Shown piece after piece: positions 1 to 8,692 of a stretch of 34,766 bases of DNA (the stretch's first letter is position 1; every line of letters begins with the position of its first letter). The stretch covers positions 1 to 34,766 of the forward strand of contig JANSXW010000061.1 of the NCBI GenBank assembly GCA_024742755.1, read 5' to 3'. This DNA comes from a bacterium. Its GTDB lineage: Bacteria; Bacteroidota; Bacteroidia; Chitinophagales; Saprospiraceae. The notes under the pieces were generated by a model. The model made no database searches and had not been told where the DNA came from. It saw only the letters and a program-made list of their open reading frames with translations. The position numbers were made by a program, and so were the translations under genes.

Positions 1-2355
1 GCCGAAGTTGCCCTCCAGCACCATGTCTGCAGTAATTACGCGGGAGCAGTTATCGTCAAGCGTAACGTTGATGTTGTCATTGCAAGCCAGGTTCGCTACA
101 GGAGCTGCCTCCTGAGTAACACTTACAGTGAAGGTTTCTGTGCGGCTGTTGCCAGCTGCGTCTTCCGCTTCGATCGTCACCGTGTATGGGCCCAGGTTAG
201 CCGGTGCAGCAAGCACGTAGGTATTGCCCATACCAGCCACTAAGGTAGCAGCGCCACTAACAGAAACGTTTGGAGCAACGTCGCCATCGCAGTTATCAAT
301 CGCCGATACGTTGAATGTCAGCATGTGCACTGGGTCACCGCATGGGTCAAGTGCAACGTTGATGTTCTGCGATGGGTATACGATAATCGGGGCAGCGTTG
401 TCAGGCTGGTCCGTTACCGTAAAGGTAGCCGTGCCTTCAGAGACCGCACCGTTGCTGTCTTCAAAAGTAGCAACCAGGGTGTAAGAGCCCGCTGGGATAC
501 CAGACAGGTTCCATACATACAGGCCAGCTTCAGGATCAGATGCACCTGCATCGATTGCCGGAGCAGCCGCACCATTGAGCGTGAAAGTAGCACCGGAAAG
601 GTCAAAATCACAGTCATCTGTGATCTGTACCTGGAAGTTCAAATCAGCACCGGCAGTACATGCAGGCTCAAGGAAGCTCAGGTTGCCAGGCATCGTGATT
701 TCTGCAGGCTGGTTCGCATCCTGCACTACTGTTACCGCATGATCAACAGATACTCCGTTGTAAGAGAATACAACGATGTATTCACCTGGAGTCATCACAC
801 CGGTTACTTCGAAGTATGCAAAGTCTTCCTGTGCATCAACAAAAGTTACGAAAAGCTCCGCTTGAGCATCGGCTGTGAGACCCACTGCATTGATTCCAAT
901 GTCTCCAAATGCTACACCACCATCCACAATATCACAATCATAAATATTGCCAGAGAAGGTAGCCAGTACGTCATCCGCACAAGCAGGTACGGAGAACTGC
1001 CCATTGCCGGAAACGTCTACGATTGGAGCAGGGCTGGCAGCCTGAGTTACGTCTACTACGAAGCTGTAGTTAGAGCTGTTGCCGTAGTCGTCGGTAGCAG
1101 TGTAGGCTACATCATATGTACCGACACCAAGCACACCACCGCTGCCTGTGATAGCAGGGTCTGTGTTTGCAGCATCGATAACCAGGTCTACGTCAAGGTC
1201 GCAATCATCAACAGCAGAAACGGTCCAGTTTACCGGAACGCCACCGTCCTGACAAGCAGGAATTTCAACGCTGATATCGCCAGGACCATAAATTTCAGGT
1301 GCGCGTGCGTCTATAACTTCAACTTCAAACTCGATTGTAGAGTTGTTGCCATTGGCATCTGTGGCACTGATGGTAATTGTGTTCACACCAGTAGCCGCAA
1401 AAATGTTGAGTGCGTAAGCTGCATCCACTACATCCTGAGTAAAGCTTGCAGTAGGATTAACCGCAGGCTCAAGGCTGTTCTCGATCGTAACTTCAAAGTC
1501 AATCTCAGACGGGCTGTCGCAGTCGTCAAATGGGAAGACAGACCAAAGCAGCTGCACGCCGCACTCGCCTTCTGGCGGAGTGTAGGACAGTGTCGCGCCT
1601 GAGCCCAGGTCGATACCACCATCTGCAGTTACATCAATGCTAGGTGCTGCGTTATCCAGTGGAGTAAGGGTTACATCCAAATCAACAGAAGATACACAAC
1701 CGGTTTCGTCCGTGTCGTAGTTGCAACCTCCCGCGTTATCCAGATCCAGTTCAACCGTGTAGGTTGTACCGCCCGGAGCTGCAGTCAGGCCAACGAATGT
1801 TACTTCTTGCTCAGCTTGAACGCCAAAGAAAGTAGTGCCACCTAAAGAGATGTCATAAGTAGCTCCACATCCATCATCCTCTACTTCCACTGTGATTGTA
1901 CCATCAGTATCATCACCAGGGCAGTAAGGGTTTGTTGTACCTACAAGAACAATAGAAGGCTGACGGTTCTGAATGTCCGCGCCTTCAATTTGGCCAGTTG
2001 CAGATGAAACATTGGAAGCTGCACAGTTCGCAGTGATTGCGTAGTTGTAAGTAGTGCCCGGGGTAAGGGTACCTGCAACAATAGTCAGCTCAGTGGAGGT
2101 CATGTTGACAAAGTCGACAACCGGCTGGTTGCCATTTTCGATGTCAACGGTGTAAGTCTGTACCAGACCGTCCGGGTCCGTAATGTCCCAGTCCAATACG
2201 ACTACTCCATCACAGTTGTAGCTTACATCTACGTTCGATGGTGCTGGACAATCCTGTGCAAAAGCCTGTGGAAGGCCCAGGAAAGTCAACAGCGCGAACG
2301 CAAGTACGCTTACTAGCTGAGATGGAGAAACGAATGTAAACTTCGTTTTTTCCAT
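1..2355 (-). CDS. Giant secreted HYR/Ig-like repeat surface protein (3' end outside window)
   Basis: Reading the minus strand from the ATG at 2355 gives 785 open codons with no stop before the window edge, so the C-terminus is missing. The start is followed by a signal peptide (MEKTKF, a hydrophobic stretch, then cleavage near QAFAQ). Next come a fibronectin-III-like segment (about residues 38-130), an Ig-like segment, and about five HYR-type repeats of roughly 90-110 residues. Most repeats carry a PAC or PCGD cysteine near the start and a DDCD or DNCD cysteine later, which suggests one disulfide per repeat. The last visible part (LACNDNINVTLDDNC) begins another cysteine-paired module common in large Bacteroidota adhesins. 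HYR proteins are extracellular and thought to act in adhesion. A T9SS tail would be expected beyond the edge but cannot be seen. The 425-codon plus-strand frame at 325-1602 is its antisense shadow. Confidence 0.88.
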   Translation of the reverse strand, partial: MEKTKFTFVSPSQLVSVLAFALLTFLGLPQAFAQDCPAPSNVDVSYNCDGVVVLDWDITDPDGLVQTYTVDIENGNQPVVDFVNMTSTELTIVAGTLTPGTTYNYAITANCAASNVSSATGQIEGADIQNRQPSIVLVGTTNPYCPGDDTDGTITVEVEDDGCGATYDISLGGTTFFGVQAEQEVTFVGLTAAPGGTTYTVELDLDNAGGCNYDTDETGCVSSVDLDVTLTPLDNAAPSIDVTADGGIDLGSGATLSYTPPEGECGVQLLWSVFPFDDCDSPSEIDFEVTIENSLEPAVNPTASFTQDVVDAAYALNIFAATGVNTITISATDANGNNSTIEFEVEVIDARAPEIYGPGDISVEIPACQDGGVPVNWTVSAVDDCDLDVDLVIDAANTDPAITGSGGVLGVGTYDVAYTATDDYGNSSNYSFVVDVTQAASPAPIVDVSGNGQFSVPACADDVLATFSGNIYDCDIVDGGVAFGDIGINAVGLTADAQAELFVTFVDAQEDFAYFEVTGVMTPGEYIVVFSYNGVSVDHAVTVVQDANQPAEITMPGNLSFLEPACTAGADLNFQVQITDDCDFDLSGATFTLNGAAAPAIDAGASDPEAGLYVWNLSGIPAGSYTLVATFEDSNGAVSEGTATFTVTDQPDNAAPIIVYPSQNINVALDPCGDPVHMLTFNVSAIDNCDGDVAPNVSVSGAATLVAGMGNTYVLAAPANLGPYTVTIEAEDAAGNSRTETFTVSVTQEAAPVANLACNDNINVTLDDNCSRVITADMVLEGNFG

Positions 2356-2884
2356 AAGATCACGATTTGTTTGAAAAAATTAGATTAAAAAAGGTCGTTA
2401 AAAATTATTGGTCAACACCTTCAGATGCACCATTGTGCAATTTTCAGGTATCATCAAATACTTAGGTCCGTTTTCAAAAAATGGGGTCGTCGTCTATTTA
2501 CTATTTGAAACGCAGCAACCGCTACGGAATCTTCCTGAAACAAATAAAGCTTATCGCCCGAAGTCAGGTGGGCATAAGCGCTGTTCACTAAATTATAGAC
2601 ACTTTAAAACAAAGCACCTTAGAGAAATAAATGTCTTTTCGTTTGGGCATGAAATACAAAGAAGGAAACCAGTTGGTTCACTGATATGTTCTTGATTCAT
2701 GGGATTTTTATGTTCTCTGCAAATGTAAGAATACAAAAGCCAAAACCAACTAATGCGCTCGATTTTTTGACAAGCAAATTAATTGTCTCCTTAACTTTTC
2801 AGACGATTCTATCAAATGCAATTTAATTCAATTACAAATATAAAACTTTAAGCAGAAACTTTTATACCCTAAATAGGGTAAATC
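2356..2884. other. AT-rich intergenic region between HYR gene and response regulator
   Basis: This stretch of about 530 nt is visibly richer in A and T than the flanking genes. It lies upstream of the HYR gene and downstream of the response regulator, both on the minus strand. I see no convincing gene: the 95-codon plus-strand frame at 2408-2695 has no recognisable signal or domain. It contains two minus-strand matches to the Bacteroidota -7 box (at 2720-2727 and 2835-2842), so a long leader for the HYR gene is possible. Confidence 0.5.
2720..2750 (-). promoter_or_regulatory. Candidate Bacteroidota promoter upstream of the HYR gene
   Basis: On the minus strand GTTG (2750-2747) is followed after 19 nt by TACATTTG (2727-2720). 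This fits TTTG-N19-21-TAnnTTTG with a perfect -7 box and three of four bases at -33. Transcription would start near 2713, leaving a leader of more than 350 nt before the ATG at 2355, which is long. Matches of this size can occur by chance in AT-rich DNA. Confidence 0.27.
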
Positions 2885-3556
2885 TCAAATCAAGGCGTGG
2901 TCATGGGCCACTTTTATTAAGCCGGCCGTATTCGTCACCCCTAATTTACGCATAATATTCTTTCTGTGGACCCCAACTGTCTGATCGCTAATAAAAAGCC
3001 GTTTGCCGATTTCCTTGTTGCTGTGCGCTTCTGCAATCAGGTTCAGGATTTCAAGCTCTCTTTTGGTAAGCAAATGCTGATTGACATACTGATCTGAGCG
3101 TTCATAAGCGGCTCCGGAAGCTTTAAATCGCTTACGGCGGCCGGTCTCATTAAGAAATACGCCACTCCCAAAATAGGTTTCTTTTTTCCGGAGCGCGGAC
3201 AGGGCTTTTTTCAACTCTCCCGGCGCCTTGTTTTTAAGCAGGTAAGCATCTGCGCCTGCCTTAAAAGCTGTTCGGACCAACCGGGGCTGATCATACATGC
3301 TCAAGACCAATATTTGTATCTCCGTACCTTCTTTTCTCAGGCGTTTGATCACCTCGAGGCCATCCATCTCCGGCATATTCATATCTATGAGTAACAGGTC
3401 CGGGGTTTGCTGCCTGACTTTTTGATAGGCCTCAACTCCATTGGTAGCCACATCAATGACTTCCAGGAAGCTGAATGCCTCTTGCCGAAGTATGCACTTT
3501 AAGCCTTCCAAAAAAATAGGATGATCATCGGCTATGAGTGTCTTAATACTCGTCAT
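2885..3556 (-). CDS. NarL/FixJ-type two-component response regulator
   Basis: A 223-residue protein with the two-domain layout of the NarL/LuxR class. The receiver domain (about 1-120) shows the acidic pair D10/D11, the phospho-acceptor D58 in LLLIDMNMPEMDG, the switch residue S86 and the conserved K108 in YLLKNK. A LuxR-type helix-turn-helix fills about 160-223 (LTKRELEILNLIAE, then SNKEIGKRLFISDQTVGVHR). Length is normal for the family and the ATG at 3556 places the receiver at the N-terminus. Phosphorylation of D58 by a sensor kinase should drive DNA binding. No histidine kinase gene lies in the window, so this regulator is an orphan here and its targets are unknown. A perfect inverted repeat begins 15 nt upstream of its start and could be a site of control. 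Confidence 0.95.
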   Translation of the reverse strand: MTSIKTLIADDHPIFLEGLKCILRQEAFSFLEVIDVATNGVEAYQKVRQQTPDLLLIDMNMPEMDGLEVIKRLRKEGTEIQILVLSMYDQPRLVRTAFKAGADAYLLKNKAPGELKKALSALRKKETYFGSGVFLNETGRRKRFKASGAAYERSDQYVNQHLLTKRELEILNLIAEAHSNKEIGKRLFISDQTVGVHRKNIMRKLGVTNTAGLIKVAHDHALI

Positions 3557-3570
3557 AGCGTTTTTTTTTA

Positions 3571-3605
3571 GAGTTTGAAACGGGCATTACACCCTTTTCA
3601 AACTC
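3571..3605. repeat. Perfect 10-bp inverted repeat upstream of response regulator
   Basis: GAGTTTGAAA (3571-3580) and TTTCAAACTC (3596-3605) are exact reverse complements separated by 15 nt. The pair lies 15 nt from the regulator's start codon, between 3556 and a featureless stretch. In the direction of the gene it is followed by an A-run, not a T-run, so it does not look like an intrinsic terminator. It could be an operator for a dimeric regulator or a leader hairpin. Confidence 0.6.
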
Positions 3606-3982
3606 CCTGTTCATGGGAAATTTCATAACACTAACGCAGCAACAAGTACACACATTCAAGTGCTGCAAGGTAGCCCTTGTTTATCGAGATTACTCAAAGG
3701 GGGGACTTATAAACAGGCTATCGAAAATGTTTATAAAAGGCAGATGTGAAATAAATGTACGCAAAAATACAAGTTTTTCCAAGTCCTTAGGCCTGACTTC
3801 TTTGAGAGCAGCGATGACGTGGTGTCATTGATGTCCGGGGCGAACAGTTTAATAAGACTTGATGCGTCGGGGAAAAAGCGGCCGCTAAAGGTAAAAGCTT
3901 ACCAATATAAGCCAGCGTTGTTAAGGCGAAAATGCATAATAGCAAGTCCCTTTCCCGACATTATGCCAATGCCTTCCTTCTG
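3606..3982. other. Intergenic region, no supported gene
   Basis: About 380 nt between the phosphopantetheinyl transferase stop and the response regulator's upstream inverted repeat. Two short plus-strand frames (3613-3831 and 3819-4025) show no signal peptide, domain or sensible composition, and the second runs into the antisense of the transferase. A minus-strand TATTTTTG at 3769-3762 matches the -7 box, but no -33 partner is present. Confidence 0.45.
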
Positions 3983-4651
3983 TCAGCGTTTTGCATGGCT
4001 TGTTCGTGGCTCTGCAACAGCATAAACTAAAATATACGAACCAACAGACTGGTAAGTAATGGAAAACTGCTGCTGATATGCCGCTTTGCTGACCCGCCCC
4101 CTGACTTTTCCTTCCCGGCCTCCGCCATTCACTGGCCCAACCGCCATATGCTGACAGAAGTCAAGCTGCCGGCGGCCATAGGCCTTGTACAAAGACTCCT
4201 TAGCGCCCCAAAGCACGTGCAGCTGAAACAAGCGCTCCTCAGAGTCAGTGGCCAGGTGGGCTAATTCCGCAGCATTTAAAAACCGCTTGGCCAGCCGTTC
4301 TATCTTGGGCACCCAGTATTGTATATCTATCCCTACCACGTACGGCGCTGCAATGGCGGCAGCTTTGTCGTGAGAATGGCTAATGGAGATTTGAAAAGGA
4401 GAATCCTCTAAATAAGGCTTGCCGTGTTCATCTTTTTGGAACAATGCCCGCTCCCCCCTGCCTGACATCTGATGGACCAATTGCCGGGCGGCCAGCCATT
4501 CCAGCCTTCTGCGCCCCTTCAGCTTGTGGAATTGAGCAGCCTCCGGAGCCTTCAAATCAAGACGACTCAGAAACCAATCCTCGGGCTCTTCAATGTCCCA
4601 AATGCCGATTTCGCCAACCGGCTCAATACCATGATGCAAACTTAGGGGCAT
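3983..4651 (-). CDS. Sfp-type 4'-phosphopantetheinyl transferase
   Basis: The 222-residue product carries the family signature. GIDIQYW at about 107-113 gives the Mg-binding D109, and WGAKESLYKAYGR at about 148-160 gives E152 and K156. SISHSHDKAA (about 89-98) matches the region that contacts coenzyme A. The enzyme moves the phosphopantetheine arm of CoA to a serine of an acyl or peptidyl carrier protein, in the cytoplasm. Most family members have Glu two residues after the first Asp; here it is Gln111. This occurs in other Sfp-like enzymes and need not abolish activity. No carrier protein, polyketide or peptide synthetase gene is nearby, so it probably serves fatty-acid ACP or a distant cluster. 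Length is typical and the ATG at 4651 fits. Confidence 0.92.
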   Translation of the reverse strand: MPLSLHHGIEPVGEIGIWDIEEPEDWFLSRLDLKAPEAAQFHKLKGRRRLEWLAARQLVHQMSGRGERALFQKDEHGKPYLEDSPFQISISHSHDKAAAIAAPYVVGIDIQYWVPKIERLAKRFLNAAELAHLATDSEERLFQLHVLWGAKESLYKAYGRRQLDFCQHMAVGPVNGGGREGKVRGRVSKAAYQQQFSITYQSVGSYILVYAVAEPRTSHAKR

Positions 4652-4734
4652 AACTTAACAAACTGTGCTTTACCGACTTTACAGCAACAAAAAAAGTACG
4701 TATTCTGTTTTTTTATTCAAAACCCTGCTGATCT

Positions 4735-5670
4735 ATGCCTCGACTTAAAGTTGCAAAAATTGCTCAACTCACCGGCCATAATGCCTCTGTTTTTGCCCTG
4801 GGCGAAGACCAGGCACCGAATACATTCCTCTCCGGAGCAGGCGATGGATGGATTGTCCGCTGGAATTTAGATGAGCCGGAAAACGGCAGGCTTATAGCAA
4901 AGGTCGAAACCCAGGTCTTCTCTATTCTCCACCTTCCGGAACGCAATATGATGATTGCAGGCAACATGAATGGCGGTGTGCATTGGGTAGATTTGGAAAA
5001 CCCGGAAAAAACCCGAAATGTCGCGCACCACCAAAAGGGTGTTTTCGCTATCGAAGCGCTGGGAAACTACATCCTTACCGCAGGCGGACAGGGCATGCTG
5101 ACCAAATGGGACCGGGCAACGGGCAAGGCAATGGAAAGCTTGCAACTCTCCAATCAGAGCCTCAGAAGCCTTGCCATCTCACCGGATCAGAAAGAAATTG
5201 CAGTAGGGTGCAGCGATAATGGCATCTATCTTTTGGATGCGCAAACCCTGTCCATACGCCACCATATTAAAGAGGCCCACAACAACTCCGTCTTTTCACT
5301 GGCCTACCATCCTGATGGTGCTTACCTGCTCAGCGGTGGCCGCGATGCGCACCTGAAGGTCTGGCAGTTAGATGCCCCCCCTAAGTGTGTAGACGAAAAG
5401 CCCGCCCATTGGTTTACCATCAACAGCATCGTGTTCAGCCCCTGTGAGCGCTGGTTCGCCACCGGCAGCCGGGACAAAACCCTGAAAATATGGGATGCCA
5501 AATCTTTTGAACTGCTCAAAGTGCTGGAAACCATCCGGGACAAGGGGCACCTCAATTCCGTCAACCGCCTTTTCTGGACACCTTATCAAAACTACCTGAT
5601 TTCTGCCAGCGACGACCGTAGCCTGATCATATGGGAGGTCAGCCCTGCTGCTAATGCCACCGACGCATGA
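4735..5670 (+). CDS. Seven-bladed WD40 beta-propeller protein
   Basis: The 311-residue product is built almost wholly of WD40 units. Seven blades can be read, ending in VRWNLD, VHWVDL, TKWDRA, YLLDAQ, LKVWQLD, LKIWDA and IIWEV. The last three are the most regular (for example GSRDKTLKIWDA). There is no signal peptide, so it is probably cytoplasmic and acts as a protein-binding platform; its partner is unknown. The stop codon overlaps the ATG of the next gene (ATGA at 5667-5670), which suggests translational coupling with the lipoprotein glycosidase. It is divergent from the phosphopantetheinyl transferase, with an 83-nt gap. No good Bacteroidota promoter is visible in that gap. Confidence 0.93.
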   Translation: MPRLKVAKIAQLTGHNASVFALGEDQAPNTFLSGAGDGWIVRWNLDEPENGRLIAKVETQVFSILHLPERNMMIAGNMNGGVHWVDLENPEKTRNVAHHQKGVFAIEALGNYILTAGGQGMLTKWDRATGKAMESLQLSNQSLRSLAISPDQKEIAVGCSDNGIYLLDAQTLSIRHHIKEAHNNSVFSLAYHPDGAYLLSGGRDAHLKVWQLDAPPKCVDEKPAHWFTINSIVFSPCERWFATGSRDKTLKIWDAKSFELLKVLETIRDKGHLNSVNRLFWTPYQNYLISASDDRSLIIWEVSPAANATDA

Positions 5671-7943
5671 AACGACTCCGCACGCTCGCTTGCTGCAGCC
5701 TTATTGTAGCCCTGAGCTTTCAGTGTTCCGACCCTAAGCAAGTGGCCGCAAAAGCTTCCGTTCCCAACCTCCCACACCTGGATACCCTAAGGCACCACCT
5801 TTGGCAGTCCAAGGCGATCACGGTAGTCTATCCGGCTTCCATGGACTCCACCCTGAATGCACTTTCCGAGGCATTGGGCCCTTTTGAAGTCCGCATGGTA
5901 AGCGCTGCACAAGCCAAACCGGAAGACCTGAAGGGCAGCCTTTTTCTGATCGGCACCCCGGAAAACAACCCCTGGATTTGCAACACCCCGCTCCGCCCGG
6001 CTCTCCGCTTTCAGCCTCCATCGGTACTGCTCAATGGCCAGGCTATTCCGGAAAACGCTGTGGCCTTCCTCTCTTTTTACCCCAATCCACGCGACCCGTC
6101 CTTCCCGCTGTTCCTGGCCACTGCCAAGGACGAAAGGCAGCTCAGGGAAGCTCTGAATCAGCGAATCAGGGAAGGCTTTTCGGCTTTTGGCTGGGGAGGA
6201 TGGCAGTATGAGGTCTATCAGGGCCCTTACCGCATCCGGTGTGGAAAGTACCACCCCAAAAACTGGACTCCGGTGGCCGAGCAGCAATTCCAGGCTGCTT
6301 CCACTGATTTGGCACCACCTTCTGCCGCTTGTTTTGAATACCACTGGCACGGCGACAGCACGGATATTGGGCATTTCCGGTCGTTTGCGACCGCCTGCGA
6401 CCAACAGGCAGCCGCTGTTTTGGCCTTTTGCGGCACAAGTTGGAATGGGGCTCCCATGCCGGTTCACGGTTTCCCTGGCATGGAGGCCAAAGGGATGGCC
6501 ATGAACAACACGGCCCCTTTGCAAGTCAGCATCGAGGAGAACAGGATAGACGCCATAGCGGATCCGGTTTACGCCACCTACTGGCTCGGGCCTCAAAATC
6601 AATACCTGCTCCGGAAAATACTGGGGGCACCCCAATCTCCGATACTTGAAGCAGGGCTTGCGCTTACCTTTAACCCCTATTGGCAGAAACAAGGCACAGC
6701 TCACTGGAAGCGCCGCTTGGGACCTGCCGGGCTATTGCCTGCACTCACCGAACTGGAAGCATTCCGGGCCGACGAGCACCAATCGCCCTTTCTCCGGCAG
6801 CTTGCTGCGGCGGCCTTTTGTGACTTTCTGTTGCAGCGATGGGGAAAAGCCACTTTTCTGGAAAACTATGCCCACTGGCAGCCCGATGCAGCTACATTGC
6901 TTTCCATGGAGCATCACTGGCAGGACTACCTTTCGGAAAATGCAATCATGCCCGAACTCCGGAAGACAAGCACCACCCCCTACCTGAAAGGCTTCAACTT
7001 TGCGCACGAAGGCTATGCCATTTACAATGGCTACGGATCGAAGCTCGCCGCCGGGATGCTGGAGGAACAGTTCAATCTGGGCGCCAATGCTGTGGCTATC
7101 GTACCCTATTCCTACATGCGCTCCCCCAATGAGCCTCAGCCCCTGTCCATCATGAGCCGTGCGGGCACTGAAAACGACGAGAGCGTCATCCGCGACCTGG
7201 TCTACGCCCGCCGGCTGGGCCTGCAAACCGTACTTAAGCCACAAATATGGATGGGTGGCGGCCACTGGCCCGGCGATGTCAAAATGGGCAGCGAAACGGA
7301 CTGGGAGGCCTTCTTCCGGCACTACACCCGCTGGATTGTGCACTATGCACTGATGGCGGAGGTCTATGAAGCTGACGTCTTTTGCGTCGGTGTGGAATTT
7401 GCGCAGGCAACCATCGCCCGGCCAGATGACTGGCGGGAAGTCATTCAAGCTGTCCGGGCGGTCTACAGTGGCCGCCTGACTTATGCTGCCAACTGGGGGC
7501 CTGAGTTTGAAGGGCTGGCCTTTTGGGACGAGCTTGACCTGATCGGGCTGAATTGTTACTACCCGCTGAGCGAAGCCAAAAACCCATCAGAGGCTGAGTT
7601 GTCTGAACGGTTTGAGGAAGTACTTCAGAGGGCCCGGGCGGTTTCCAAAAGCTTTGAGCGCCCTTTGGCCCTTACGGAAATCGGGTTCACCAGCACCACA
7701 ACTCCATGGCAGCAGCCGCATCTTGACGGACAAGGCGAAGCGTACTCAGGTTCCGCCCAGCTCCGGTGCTACCAGGTCGTCACCCAGGCCCTCGCCAGGT
7801 CCACAGACTGGTGCCGGGGCGTGCTTTGGTGGAAATACCCGAGCTACCCTACCCTTGGCGGCGAAGGGCATACCGGCTTTACACCCAATAATAAACCGGC
7901 CGAAGAACAGTTGCCTGAGCTCTTCGGCCGGTTGCCGCAATAA
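5667..7943 (+). CDS. Lipoprotein with GH113-like glycosidase domain and peptidase-like N-terminal region
   Basis: A 758-residue protein. MKRLRTLACC and a hydrophobic run end at Cys20 (LSFQC), a loose lipobox acceptable in Bacteroidota, so it is likely an envelope lipoprotein. Residues about 435-750 resemble a GH113 TIM barrel (a family that includes beta-mannanases). A start like YLKGFNFAHEGY, VLKPQIWMGG, the likely acid/base E577 in VGVEFAQ, the likely nucleophile E671 in ALTEIGF and a late VLWWKYP motif all fit. The N-terminal half is less clear. EAGLALTFNPYWQ and a later FLRQLAAAAFCDFLLQRWG recall the gluzincin peptidase-MA/M1-like fold, but no HExxH is present, so any such domain would be inactive. 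The substrate is not known; a mannan-type polysaccharide is an inference from the family. It overlaps the WD40 gene by 4 nt. Confidence 0.82.
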   Translation: MKRLRTLACCSLIVALSFQCSDPKQVAAKASVPNLPHLDTLRHHLWQSKAITVVYPASMDSTLNALSEALGPFEVRMVSAAQAKPEDLKGSLFLIGTPENNPWICNTPLRPALRFQPPSVLLNGQAIPENAVAFLSFYPNPRDPSFPLFLATAKDERQLREALNQRIREGFSAFGWGGWQYEVYQGPYRIRCGKYHPKNWTPVAEQQFQAASTDLAPPSAACFEYHWHGDSTDIGHFRSFATACDQQAAAVLAFCGTSWNGAPMPVHGFPGMEAKGMAMNNTAPLQVSIEENRIDAIADPVYATYWLGPQNQYLLRKILGAPQSPILEAGLALTFNPYWQKQGTAHWKRRLGPAGLLPALTELEAFRADEHQSPFLRQLAAAAFCDFLLQRWGKATFLENYAHWQPDAATLLSMEHHWQDYLSENAIMPELRKTSTTPYLKGFNFAHEGYAIYNGYGSKLAAGMLEEQFNLGANAVAIVPYSYMRSPNEPQPLSIMSRAGTENDESVIRDLVYARRLGLQTVLKPQIWMGGGHWPGDVKMGSETDWEAFFRHYTRWIVHYALMAEVYEADVFCVGVEFAQATIARPDDWREVIQAVRAVYSGRLTYAANWGPEFEGLAFWDELDLIGLNCYYPLSEAKNPSEAELSERFEEVLQRARAVSKSFERPLALTEIGFTSTTTPWQQPHLDGQGEAYSGSAQLRCYQVVTQALARSTDWCRGVLWWKYPSYPTLGGEGHTGFTPNNKPAEEQLPELFGRLPQ

Positions 7944-7950
7944 AACGGTC

Positions 7951-8460
7951 CTACTGCTCCACTTCCGTTACCAGCCACCACAGGTACTCGCTGACCTGAT
8001 TGAATGGGCCGGGCGCATTGGGAAAACTGGCGTTGCGGCGGTAAATCAGGTTGCGCTTTTGCCCGTCCACTTCCACCCGGATAATGTGATCCTCTCCGTT
8101 TTGATGGGCCGGTGCACCGAAGGCGTTTCCGTTCAACCCCAGCAATCCGGCATTTTTGATCCGGTCTTTGAGGGCCAGCAGCTGATTGCCATTCAGCGGG
8201 ATGCCCTCAAGCACAGTTTGAGCACTGTACTGCACGGGCTGAGCGCTGTAGCCTCCCGGCGTGCTTTCGTGGTAAATTTTGGATTGATGGGAAATGTAGC
8301 CATCCCGGACAACAATCAGGTCGTGGGCCGTTTCGAAGTAAATTTTGAGGTCTGTGCCCGGCTTTTGTTCCGGACGGGACAGCTCCTGATAAGGAATAAC
8401 CTGAGCGGTCAACTGCAGGCTCACTGCAAACAGGGCAAAAAGCAAAATTGCCTTTTTCAT
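7951..8460 (-). CDS. Secreted protein of unknown function
   Basis: I do not recognise the family. The 169-residue product starts with a clear signal peptide (MKKAILLFALFAVSLQLTAQ) likely cut after TAQ, so the mature protein of about 149 residues should be in the periplasm or outside. The rest is mixed alpha/beta in appearance, with no cysteine in the mature part and no catalytic motif I can name. It ends in a Trp-rich YLWWLVTEVEQ. It faces the glycosidase gene tail to tail with only 7 nt between stops. The long plus-strand frame at 7612-8538 across it is rejected because this strand has a proper signal peptide and start. Confidence 0.8.
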   Translation of the reverse strand: MKKAILLFALFAVSLQLTAQVIPYQELSRPEQKPGTDLKIYFETAHDLIVVRDGYISHQSKIYHESTPGGYSAQPVQYSAQTVLEGIPLNGNQLLALKDRIKNAGLLGLNGNAFGAPAHQNGEDHIIRVEVDGQKRNLIYRRNASFPNAPGPFNQVSEYLWWLVTEVEQ

Positions 8461-8692
8461 AGCGTCGTCAAATTTTGGGTGTTCGAAAAGAAAACGCGAA
8501 TTAGGTTTTCCAAAAAGTCGTGTTTCGAGGTACAGTAACGCAGCCGCCCCTGCCCTAAATTGTATAGATTGATATTTTTTTCATGTGTACTGTGGATTTT
8601 ACAGCCCGCATTCAATAAATCAGGTGCAACCGCAGACCATGCCGGAAAAATCCAATACCTTAGCGGGCTAACCATTGAGACTACAGCAGGCC

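Noticed and set aside
325..1602. 425-codon plus-strand frame
   Set aside because: It is antisense to the HYR gene, whose minus-strand frame has a signal peptide and regular Cys-containing repeats; the plus-strand product has no domain and odd composition.
2408..2695. 95-codon plus-strand frame in the AT-rich gap
   Set aside because: No signal, domain or convincing start context; AT-rich gaps give such frames by chance.
3762..3769. TATTTTTG -7 match on the minus strand as response-regulator promoter
   Set aside because: Perfect -7 box but no -33 partner at the right distance and about 200 nt from the start codon; likely chance.
7612..8538. 308-codon plus-strand frame over the end of the glycosidase and the small secreted gene
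   Set aside because: It overlaps two better genes; the minus-strand gene at 7951-8460 has a clear signal peptide and the glycosidase frame is continuous to 7943.
8603..8669. AGCCCGC/GCGGGCT inverted repeat upstream of dcd
   Set aside because: Only 7 bp with a 53-nt loop and no flanking support; too weak to call a regulatory structure.
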